The notes beneath the pieces were generated by a model, which had not been told where the DNA came from, did no database searches, and worked only from the letters and a program-made list of their open reading frames with translations. A program made the translations under genes and the position numbers. This document shows positions 1-5,479 of a DNA stretch of 5,479 bases, piece after piece. Origin of the DNA: Deltaproteobacteria bacterium (GTDB taxonomy: Bacteria > Desulfobacterota > Desulfobacteria > Desulfobacterales > SURF-15). Numbering within the stretch: position 1 is the stretch's first letter; every line of letters starts with the position of its first letter. Where the stretch lies: contig JAHEHB010000375.1 in NCBI GenBank assembly GCA_024644775.1, positions 1 through 5,479 on the forward strand. The letters run 5' to 3'.

Positions 1-735
1 GAGATACATTACCGCAACGCGCATGCTGGTGTGTTTGACCACGCACAGATCATGGGAAATGAAAAGATAGGTTAGGTCGAATTTCGCCTGCAAATCCTCC
101 AGGAGATTGATCACCTGCGCTTGAATGGATACATCCAGAGCCGATACCGGTTCATCTGCCACGATTAGCTGCGGATCCAAAGCCAAGGCCCTTGCAATCC
201 CGACCCGCTGTCGTTGTCCGCCGGAAAACTCGTGCGGATAGCGTCGCATATGATCCGGTTTGAGGCCGACTGCCTCCAATAGATCATGAACGCGATCGTC
301 CCGCTTGCTACCCGAAGCCGTACCATGAACGAGCATCGGTTCGCTAACGATTGCCCCAACCGTCATCCGGGGGTTCAATGAATCAGAAGGGTCTTGAAAG
401 ATAATCTGCATTTCTTGTCGTAAGGATTTGAGTGTTTTCGGTTGCGCGGTGGCGACATCTACTACTTTGTGGGCTTCGTTCGGATCCGCCAGTTTTTTGC
501 TGCGAAATAGAACCGTCCCACTCGTCGGTTTGATCAGATGGAGGATCGTTCGACCCGTTGTGGTTTTGCCACAACCGCTTTCTCCCACCAAACCGAGGGT
601 TTCCCCTTTTTTGATAACCATATCAACTTCGTCGACGGCCTTAACATAGCCGACGATACGCTTTAGAATTCCTTTTCGCACGGGGAAATATTTCCGTAGT
701 TGCTTTACCTCAAGAAGCGTTTTATTAACGGACAA
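1..735 (-). CDS. dppF: Peptide/nickel-type ABC transporter ATP-binding protein, DppF/OppF family (3' end cut off by window)
   Basis: This is the second ATPase of the importer. It would pair with DppD on the cytoplasmic face and hydrolyse ATP to drive uptake. The 245 visible codons are open to the left edge. Visible motifs are Walker A GESGCGKT (51-58), Q-loop Gln114 in IIFQDP, the signature FSGGQRQR (170-177), Walker B LIVADE (190-195), the D-loop SALD (198-201) and switch His228 in FISHDL. Everything after residue 245, including the C-terminal oligopeptide-transporter domain, lies outside the window. The start is a TTG: an in-frame TGA lies at 744-742, there is no ATG or GTG near the conserved N-terminus ([11 protein letters not shown]), and AGGTGA sits 6 bases upstream. 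The gap from the dppD stop is 10 bases. Two oddities are a long polar segment between residues 80 and 105, and [10 protein letters not shown] where the family usually has an Asp before the Arg. The family call is firm; the substrate is unknown. Confidence 0.95.
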   Translation of the reverse strand, partial: MSVNKTLLEVKQLRKYFPVRKGILKRIVGYVKAVDEVDMVIKKGETLGLVGESGCGKTTTGRTILHLIKPTSGTVLFRSKKLADPNEAHKVVDVATAQPKTLKSLRQEMQIIFQDPSDSLNPRMTVGAIVSEPMLVHGTASGSKRDDRVHDLLEAVGLKPDHMRRYPHEFSGGQRQRVGIARALALDPQLIVADEPVSALDVSIQAQVINLLEDLQAKFDLTYLFISHDLCVVKHTSMRVAVMYL

Positions 736-741
736 TCTCTT

Positions 742-747
742 TCACCT
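742..747 (-). promoter_or_regulatory. Ribosome binding site that decides the dppF TTG start
   Basis: The minus strand reads AGGTGA, a six-base match to the anti-Shine-Dalgarno complement (GGAGGTGATC). It is followed by a 6-base spacer, AAGAGA, and then TTG at 735-733. The site overlaps the dppD stop codon TAG (748-746), so termination of dppD and initiation of dppF are probably coupled. A GTG at 745-743 is not a viable start because its frame stops after six codons. Confidence 0.7.
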
Positions 748-1750
748 ATGCTTCATTCGTTGTGAGCCAGCAGGATACCTGATGCCCGGGTGTTATTTCA
801 TTCAGGTAGGGGAGTTGTCGGATGCAGATTTCCATTGCGTGCGCACATCGTGGTTGAAATCCGCAACCCTGTGGAATATCGAATGCGTCGGGGACGACTC
901 CCTCAATCGGCGCCAGGCGCTTTTTCTTCCTGGTGGTCAGCAACGGAATGGAATCTATTAATCCCTTTGTATACGGATGTTTGGGATTATGAAAAATATC
1001 CCGTACCGTTCCGATTTCCACAACTTTACCGAGATACATCACGGCAATACCATCGGCCATTTTTGCGATGACACCAAGGTCATGGGTAATAAATAAAATG
1101 GCCGTTTTAAAATCCCTCCGAAGATCGTTCATCAGGTTCAATACTTGGGCCTGAATCGTGACATCGAGGGCTGTTGTCGGTTCGTCGGCAATCAAAAGAA
1201 CGGGGTTACAGGAAAGAGCCATGGCGATCATGGCCCGCTGCCGCATACCACCGGAGATTTGACTCGGATACTCGTCGACACGCTGTTCCGGCGAAGGAAT
1301 TCCCACCGCTTGGAGCATCTCAATGGCTTTCTTTCGGGCTGCACCTTTGCTTAATCGTTGGTGGATAATAATGCTTTCCATAATCTGATTACCGATCGTG
1401 AAGACCGGGTTCAGCGAAGTCATGGGTTCCTGGAAAATCATGGCGATTTCGTTTCCGCGAATCGAGCGCATCACACCCCCTTTAGGATCGAGCTTGGTCA
1501 GGTCGACCAACGCATCGTTTCGGTGGAATAGAATTTCCCCAGCCTCAATTTTACCAGGGGGTGAGGGGATCAGGCCTAGTATCGAAAGCGCCGTAACAGA
1601 CTTTCCGCACCCGCTTTCACCAACAATGCCGAGTGTTTTTTCAGGTTCGATAGCAAAATCTACTCCATTTACCGCTCTTACCAGATGATCTTCCGTGTAA
1701 AAATAGGTTTTAAGATCTTTGATTTCGATTAACGGCACGGTTATCGACAT
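746..1750 (-). CDS. dppD: Peptide/nickel-type ABC transporter ATP-binding protein, DppD/OppD family
   Basis: This is the first ATPase of the importer, a cytoplasmic subunit expected to dimerise with DppF. It is 334 residues long, normal for the family. Motifs are Walker A GESGCGKS (44-51), Q-loop Gln107 in MIFQEP, the signature ISGGMRQR (165-172), Walker B VLLIADEP (184-191), the [10 protein letters not shown] segment (194-202) and switch His223 in FITHDL. The C-terminal oligopeptide-transporter domain has GCGFQPRC and four cysteines at 296, 302, 309 and 327. These match the conserved Cys pattern of DppD-type ATPases that is known to hold a 4Fe-4S cluster in some members. I chose the ATG at 1750, 4 bases after the dppC stop. 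A longer frame from 1798 would add 16 non-conserved residues and overlap dppC. The ribosome site is weak (GAAG, 8 bases upstream), so coupling to dppC translation is likely. Confidence 0.97.
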   Translation of the reverse strand: MSITVPLIEIKDLKTYFYTEDHLVRAVNGVDFAIEPEKTLGIVGESGCGKSVTALSILGLIPSPPGKIEAGEILFHRNDALVDLTKLDPKGGVMRSIRGNEIAMIFQEPMTSLNPVFTIGNQIMESIIIHQRLSKGAARKKAIEMLQAVGIPSPEQRVDEYPSQISGGMRQRAMIAMALSCNPVLLIADEPTTALDVTIQAQVLNLMNDLRRDFKTAILFITHDLGVIAKMADGIAVMYLGKVVEIGTVRDIFHNPKHPYTKGLIDSIPLLTTRKKKRLAPIEGVVPDAFDIPQGCGFQPRCAHAMEICIRQLPYLNEITPGHQVSCWLTTNEA

Positions 1751-1754
1751 AATT

Positions 1755-2621
1755 TTAACTTCGCAGCCTTGGATCAACGGCATCGCGTATACCGTCACCC
1801 ACCATGTTGAAGGCCAGTACGACGATTAGAATTGCCAATCCCGGGAACATGGTGACCCATGGCGCTATGGTAATATCCAACATGCCGGTTCGTACCATAT
1901 TCCCCAGGCTCGGTGTGGGGGGTTGAATGCCGATACCGAGAAAACTAAGACCGGCGGCTGCCAGAATCGCAGCGGCGATCCAGAGAGATCCGATCGCTAC
2001 GAGCCCGCCTATGATATTGGGCAAGATGTGACGGAATACAATTCTTAAATCGCCGACCCCGATGGCTCTTGCAGCCTCGATGTAGGTTTTGCCTTTGATG
2101 CCCAATGCGAAACTGCGAGACAGCCGAATAAATCGATAGGTAAACACAAATGACAACGTGATGAGAAGGTTATTGTATCCCGCGCCTAAGACAGCCAGCA
2201 TGATCAATCCCACCAGGAGCGTGGGAAAAGCCATGAGGAAATTTACGAACTCCGTTGCCAGGTAATCGAGGATCCCGCCTTTTAAGGCAACCATGATACC
2301 AATGAGTGAACCGATTACGGCACTGATGGAAATGGCGCTCAACGCCAATAACAGAGACTTTCCAGTGCCATGGACAACTCTAGACAATACGTCTCGACCG
2401 TAACTGTCTGTGCCGAAGAAGTGACCGGATTGCAGACTTGGGGTGGCATATCGATTTCGTAGATCCTGGTCGGTAGGGTCATATGACATGGTGAATGGGC
2501 CGATAACACAAAGCAGCAAGACAAAAGATAAAAGTATCATTCCGATCACTGCAGTTCGATTGCGCTTAAATGCGCGGATCGACCGGATCAATTCCGAGGA
2601 TCGCTGCTTTTGCTCTGTCAT
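1755..2621 (-). CDS. dppC: Peptide/nickel-type ABC transporter permease, DppC/OppC family
   Basis: This inner-membrane permease forms the substrate channel with DppB. It has 288 residues, a usual length. After a basic cytoplasmic N-terminus, the first membrane helix spans about 24-43. The OppC hallmark FFGTDSYGRDVLSR follows at about 68-81. Further hydrophobic segments lie near 90-112, 126-147, 150-165, 203-226 and 257-275. The EAA coupling loop, which contacts an ATPase, lies at about 180-203 (YIEAARAIG, then RHILPNI). The family motifs GLSFLGIG (224-231), PPTPSLGNM (234-242) and the C-terminal NMVGDGIRDAVDPRLR (272-287) are all present. The ATG lies 8 bases after the dppB stop. GGAG, overlapping the end of dppB, can serve as its ribosome site at a rather long 11-base spacing. 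There is no sign of damage. Confidence 0.96.
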   Translation of the reverse strand: MTEQKQRSSELIRSIRAFKRNRTAVIGMILLSFVLLLCVIGPFTMSYDPTDQDLRNRYATPSLQSGHFFGTDSYGRDVLSRVVHGTGKSLLLALSAISISAVIGSLIGIMVALKGGILDYLATEFVNFLMAFPTLLVGLIMLAVLGAGYNNLLITLSFVFTYRFIRLSRSFALGIKGKTYIEAARAIGVGDLRIVFRHILPNIIGGLVAIGSLWIAAAILAAAGLSFLGIGIQPPTPSLGNMVRTGMLDITIAPWVTMFPGLAILIVVLAFNMVGDGIRDAVDPRLRS

Positions 2622-2629
2622 AAATTATC

Positions 2630-3571
2630 TTACTCCAATCGAATATTCGGGTTGATGATACAATAGGATAAATCCACCAGCAGATTGACAAAACTGATCA
2701 AAGCGGCAAACACGAGTATCGTAGATTGCAGCACTTGGTAATCATACTGCTTAATTGCCCCTAAAATCATTCTACCGAGTCCGGGTCGACTAAAGACCAC
2801 TTCCAGCATTACGGAACTTGCCAACAGCACATTAATATAAATGCCGACCAACGTGATTATGGAGACGAGGGTGTTGCGCAATGCATGTTTATAAAGGACG
2901 GTTGCTTCTTTCAATCCCTTTGATCGTGCTGTTCGAATATAGTCTGCCAATAAAACTTCCAGCATCGATGAGCGGGTTTCCCGGGCCACGTAGGCGGCCA
3001 TCAGCAGACCGGCTGCCGATCCCGGTAAAATCAAATGATAGAGTTGACTAAACAGATTTCCCGGTGTCCCGGCTCCGGAAGTCGGAAACCAGGGCAATTT
3101 CAGAGCAAATTGCAACAAGAGAATCAATCCCAAATAAAAGAGGGGTAAGGAAACGCCGGCCAGGGAAAAAACTCTAAAAAAATAGTCGAAAAAACTGTTT
3201 CGTTTCACAGCAGTCAGGACACCAATGGGAAGTCCGGCGAGAATACCGATAAGTGTGCCGGCAAAGACAAGGTGCAATGTATAAGGCAGATTCATAGCCA
3301 GCAGCTCGGCAACCGGTTTTTTAGATTTATAGGATTTTCCAAGGTCCCCACGAAAGAGCCCTTTAAGATAGTCGATATACTGATTCCATACCGGCTTATC
3401 CAGACCGAGTTGAACCCGTATCGCTTGTAGACCTTCTTCGGTGGTTTTACCCCCGGAAATTGCCACGGCCGGATCGCCCGGAGCAATGCGCATTGCAATA
3501 AATACCGCCGTTGCAACGAAAAAGAGTGTTGGAATCGTGATCAGAATTCTTCGAATAGAATACGCAATCAT
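2630..3571 (-). CDS. dppB: Peptide/nickel-type ABC transporter permease, DppB/OppB family
   Basis: This inner-membrane permease is the partner of DppC in the translocation pore. It has 313 residues, within the family range. The sequence starts with MIAYSIRRIL and a first helix at about 9-28. The conserved MRIAPGDPA (27-35) and the periplasmic stretch with LGLDKP (55-60), QYIDYLKGLFRGDLGKS (64-80) and PVAELLAMNLPYT (86-98) follow. Helices lie near 100-122, 132-157, 178-196, 234-258 and 282-306. The EAA loop is at about 210-233 (DYIRTARSKGL, then KHALRN). The C-terminus NLLVDLSYCIINPNIRLE (296-313) is a slight variant of the usual NLLVDLLYxxxDPRIR ending. The ATG is preceded by AGAGG only 4 bases away. 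It is the first gene of the tight dppBCDF block and is separated from the binding-protein gene by a hairpin-bearing spacer. Confidence 0.96.
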   Translation of the reverse strand: MIAYSIRRILITIPTLFFVATAVFIAMRIAPGDPAVAISGGKTTEEGLQAIRVQLGLDKPVWNQYIDYLKGLFRGDLGKSYKSKKPVAELLAMNLPYTLHLVFAGTLIGILAGLPIGVLTAVKRNSFFDYFFRVFSLAGVSLPLFYLGLILLLQFALKLPWFPTSGAGTPGNLFSQLYHLILPGSAAGLLMAAYVARETRSSMLEVLLADYIRTARSKGLKEATVLYKHALRNTLVSIITLVGIYINVLLASSVMLEVVFSRPGLGRMILGAIKQYDYQVLQSTILVFAALISFVNLLVDLSYCIINPNIRLE

Positions 3572-3732
3572 AAAACCTCTGGTATCCGCTGCTTATGCTT
3601 CCGATTATGTTTCCAATGATGGTCTTTGCAAAACACTTGCCTGTGATCGATCGTTATATCGGTTATAGACTCGATCTCGGCAAAAGCGGAAGCCCGTCAT
3701 TCTGTGCCCACGTCATTGCGCTTTCGCTTTAA

Positions 3733-3746
3733 GAATCGTCAGATTC
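3733..3746 (-). promoter_or_regulatory. Small second stem-loop adjoining the 13-bp hairpin
   Basis: On the minus strand GAATC, loop TGAC, GATTC forms a perfect 5-bp stem with a 4-base loop, one base after the large hairpin. GAATC and GATTC also occur inside the large stem, so these strands could pair in alternative ways. The stem is weak on its own and could be chance; the close tandem placement is what makes it worth listing. Confidence 0.35.
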
Positions 3747-3747
3747 A

Positions 3748-3777
3748 GGGAGGGAATCAAGACATTGATTCCCTCCC
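3748..3777 (-). promoter_or_regulatory. Perfect 13-bp stem-loop after the binding-protein gene (attenuator or mRNA-stabilising hairpin)
   Basis: On the minus strand GGGAGGGAATCAA, loop TGTC, TTGATTCCCTCCC forms a perfect 13-bp stem with a 4-base loop, starting 21 bases after the binding-protein stop codon. The 3' flank is TGAATCTGAC, with no U-run, so it does not look like a full intrinsic terminator. Known parallels are hairpins after periplasmic binding-protein genes that protect the upstream mRNA or partly reduce downstream expression. That role here is inferred from position. Confidence 0.7.
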
Positions 3778-3798
3778 GTTCTCATATGCAGGTACGAC

Positions 3799-5382
3799 TC
3801 AATGCGCCAATATTTGTGTTTTAATAGTAAAGATGGGTGATCCCGTAGTGGTGCCTTCCGCTTGACCCCCCAGATCGACATATGGCGCCCTTACGCTCGG
3901 CATCCTCAAATGGACTGTCGGATACGTTGCCAGATCTACCAGCAATTGTCTTTGCACCTTGGCATAAATGGCCGCTTGAGCTTTAACAGGCAATGACCCA
4001 ACGGTTTCAAGCAGTTTATCTATCTCCGGGTTTTTGTAATTTGCGTAATTGTAGGTAGGGCTCTTTCCGCCCATGGCGCCCGAAGATAAATAGAAATTCG
4101 ACAAAAATGAAGCTGTCGGGCCGAGGCGACCGTACGCCATTAAGGGATTCTCGTTGGCCTTGCCCTTGGCGTGGAAAGTGGTATGGTCCACGGTGACAAT
4201 ATCGAGGGTAATGCCTACCTTTTTTAGTTGATTTTGTATGATCGTGTACTGGGTCAGATAGCGATCCCGTTCACTTGAATAGACCTTGAGCGAAAATCCC
4301 TTGGGATACCCGGCAGCTGCAAGCAGGGCTTTGGCTTTTTCCGGATCGCATTTGTAAGGCGCGATACCCTGGTAGCCTTTAATACCGTAAACGAATGCTT
4401 CCGGAACAGGGCTGAGTTGAGCGGACGCCAGCATTTCGCCAAAAGCAAGGACCAGCTCCTCCCTGTCCATGGCGTAGGCGATGGCTGCACGGACCCGCCA
4501 ATCATCCAGCGGCTTGATTGTCATGTTGAATTCGAACAAGCCTGCGATACCGGGCCCGAGAACATCCACCGTAAAGCCGAGTTTCGACATTTTTTTCAGC
4601 CACATGCTGTCATAGGCGCCTTTAATAACATCAACCTCGCTCCGTCTGAGTGCGGATTCCCTGCTGGCAAGGCTCGGCATAAAAATCAGCTCGAATTTTT
4701 CCAGGATCGGCGCACCTTTCCAGTAATTCTCGTTTCTGACCAATACGATCCTGTCGTTTGGCTGATACGCTTCAAAGATAAAGGGACCCGTTCCAATCGG
4801 GCTTGTCCATGCGGCGTCGCCTTTTTCTTCGATGTACTTTTTACAGACCACGCCTCTGCTGACGGCAACCTCTATGGGCCAACCCGGCAAAGGAGATTTC
4901 AGGATCACCTGTACTGTGTAATTATCAATCTTTTTGACCGCTTTGATAAAACGAACATCTTCACCGTGTGCAAAACTCGAGAGTTTCGGATCTCGCCGCA
5001 AATCCAGACTGTACTTCACATCATCAGCGGTTAGCTCTCCGTAACCTTTGTGCCACTTGATGCCCTTTCTGAGGTGTACGGTAAACACCGTGAAATTATC
5101 GGATACATCCCAAGATTCAGCGACATGCGATACCACCTCGGGGCTCGGGAGTCCCTTTTTGGGAAACTCGAATAACTTATCGTAGACAAGGTCATAGATT
5201 ACCAGATCCTGCGCCAGTCCACTGGTGTTTACATTTAACGTTCCAGCATCTGCGGCGGCCTCAGCAAACCGAAGGACCTGCTCCTTTGCCGGTTCTGTTT
5301 TGGCGGCGGCAGTAAACGAAACGGCCCATGTAACGAAAAAAAACACAAGACCCAAAGCAGCAATTTTACGGTTAAGCTTCAT
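3799..5382 (-). CDS. ABC transporter periplasmic solute-binding protein, family 5 (DppA/OppA-like, SBP_bac_5)
   Basis: This secreted receptor binds the solute and hands it to DppBC. It has 527 residues, typical for the family. Residues 1-27 are a Sec signal peptide: basic MKLNRK, then a hydrophobic core (about 7-23), with probable cleavage after the Ala run at 25-27. No lipobox Cys is present, so it should be soluble in the periplasm. Family motifs include VAESWDVSDNF (87-97), FTVHLRKGIKWHKG (100-113), LTADDVKYSLD (117-127), IGTGPFIFEAYQ (196-207), RNENYWKG (216-223), VRAAIAYAMDREEL (297-310) and NPEIDKLLE (451-459). The region matching the Asp-rich amino-group-binding segment of E. coli DppA reads MAYGRLGPTASFLSNFY (415-431) and lacks acidic residues, so peptide specificity is doubtful. 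The start has a strong AAGGAGG site. It is first in the operon. I leave the symbol empty because the substrate is unknown. Confidence 0.95.
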   Translation of the reverse strand: MKLNRKIAALGLVFFFVTWAVSFTAAAKTEPAKEQVLRFAEAAADAGTLNVNTSGLAQDLVIYDLVYDKLFEFPKKGLPSPEVVSHVAESWDVSDNFTVFTVHLRKGIKWHKGYGELTADDVKYSLDLRRDPKLSSFAHGEDVRFIKAVKKIDNYTVQVILKSPLPGWPIEVAVSRGVVCKKYIEEKGDAAWTSPIGTGPFIFEAYQPNDRIVLVRNENYWKGAPILEKFELIFMPSLASRESALRRSEVDVIKGAYDSMWLKKMSKLGFTVDVLGPGIAGLFEFNMTIKPLDDWRVRAAIAYAMDREELVLAFGEMLASAQLSPVPEAFVYGIKGYQGIAPYKCDPEKAKALLAAAGYPKGFSLKVYSSERDRYLTQYTIIQNQLKKVGITLDIVTVDHTTFHAKGKANENPLMAYGRLGPTASFLSNFYLSSGAMGGKSPTYNYANYKNPEIDKLLETVGSLPVKAQAAIYAKVQRQLLVDLATYPTVHLRMPSVRAPYVDLGGQAEGTTTGSPIFTIKTQILAH

Positions 5383-5388
5383 TGTAAA

Positions 5389-5395
5389 CCTCCTT
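5389..5395 (-). promoter_or_regulatory. Strong ribosome binding site of the binding-protein gene
   Basis: The minus strand reads AAGGAGG, a full consensus Shine-Dalgarno, with a 6-base spacer (TTTACA) before ATG at 5382-5380. It is clearly stronger than the sites of the four downstream genes, in keeping with a need for more binding protein than membrane complex. It also confirms the start that includes the whole signal peptide. Confidence 0.85.
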
Positions 5396-5479
5396 CCTTG
5401 TTGTTATGAATAAGATGATTAATAAACCGGCTCTGCTCGTATTTTTGAAAATCTATAGGTAATGTAAACGGATAAGGTC
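5396..5479 (-). promoter_or_regulatory. Operon leader and putative promoter region (partial)
   Basis: This AT-rich stretch lies upstream of the first gene and runs into the window edge. The most promoter-like hexamer on the minus strand is TTTACA (5468-5463), but 17 bases further on there is only AAAATA, a poor -10. CATAAC (5409-5404) resembles a -10 without a good -35. An imperfect palindrome covers 5404-5425, with 8 of 11 positions symmetric. I cannot place a start site with confidence; the true promoter may lie beyond the window. Confidence 0.3.

Larger units (their letters stand above)
3572..3798 (-). other. Intercistronic spacer between binding-protein gene and dppB
   Basis: These 227 bases hold no credible coding region. 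The half nearest the binding-protein stop carries two adjacent stem-loops (listed separately). The other half has only weak signals. On the minus strand, TATAACCGA (3667-3659) is followed directly by TATAACGA (3658-3651), an imperfect tandem repeat. TTGCCG (3683-3678) lies 19 bases before the second TATAAC, which could make a poor internal promoter for dppB. AGAGG next to the dppB start serves as its ribosome site. The spacer contrasts with gaps of 4 to 10 bases elsewhere in the operon. Confidence 0.6.

Noticed and set aside
1751..1798. Upstream extension of dppD to an ATG at 1798
   Set aside because: It would overlap the end of dppC and add 16 residues that do not resemble DppD N-termini. 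The ATG at 1750 puts the start right before the conserved [11 protein letters not shown].
3441..3668. Plus-strand open frame of 75 codons covering the dppB start and spacer
   Set aside because: More than half of it is antisense to dppB, no convincing ribosome site was seen, and the product has no recognisable feature.
3645..3676. GATCGA / TCGATC inverted repeat with a 20-base loop
   Set aside because: Only 6 bp, with no extension on either side and a long loop. It is readily explained by chance.
3748..3777. Reading the 13-bp hairpin as a full intrinsic terminator
   Set aside because: Neither strand has a U-run after the stem. The genes on both sides belong to one transporter and point the same way, so full termination here would be unexpected.
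4417..5034. 205-codon open frame on the plus strand, antisense to the binding-protein gene
   Set aside because: It lies wholly inside a well-supported gene on the other strand, its translation shows no domain or membrane pattern, and the binding-protein frame explains the sequence.

Overview
The window is one transcription unit on the minus strand, read from right to left. It encodes an ABC importer of the peptide/nickel (Dpp/Opp) type. The genes run in the order: secreted solute-binding protein (5382-3799), first permease (3571-2630), second permease (2621-1755), first ATPase (1750-746) and second ATPase (735 to the left edge, cut off after 245 codons). These are all five parts of a Dpp-type importer. 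The binding protein captures solute in the periplasm, DppB and DppC form the channel, and DppD and DppF form the ATPase pair that powers it.

The four membrane and ATPase genes are packed tightly, with gaps of 8, 4 and 10 bases, so they should be co-transcribed and probably translationally coupled. The binding-protein gene is set apart by a 227-base gap. That gap holds a perfect 13-bp stem-loop followed one base later by a 5-bp stem-loop, and no U-run follows either. This layout fits RNA-level control that keeps binding protein in excess over the membrane complex. That is an inference from the layout.

The organism is probably a Gram-negative bacterium. The binding protein has a classical Sec signal peptide with no lipobox cysteine, so it should be a free periplasmic protein. 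Shine-Dalgarno sites are canonical and base composition looks close to balanced. A deltaproteobacterial (Desulfobacterota-like) origin is a guess from general protein character and is not shown by the sequence.

The substrate cannot be assigned. By eye, the binding protein lacks the Asp-rich stretch that holds the peptide amino group in E. coli DppA and has an Arg/Leu/Gly sequence there. A non-peptide ligand is therefore possible, and the Dpp names for the other genes are family labels only. I see no mobile element, tRNA, rRNA, CRISPR array or phage gene. Overall this is an ordinary transporter operon; the most interesting parts are the intercistronic hairpins and the binding protein's pocket region.
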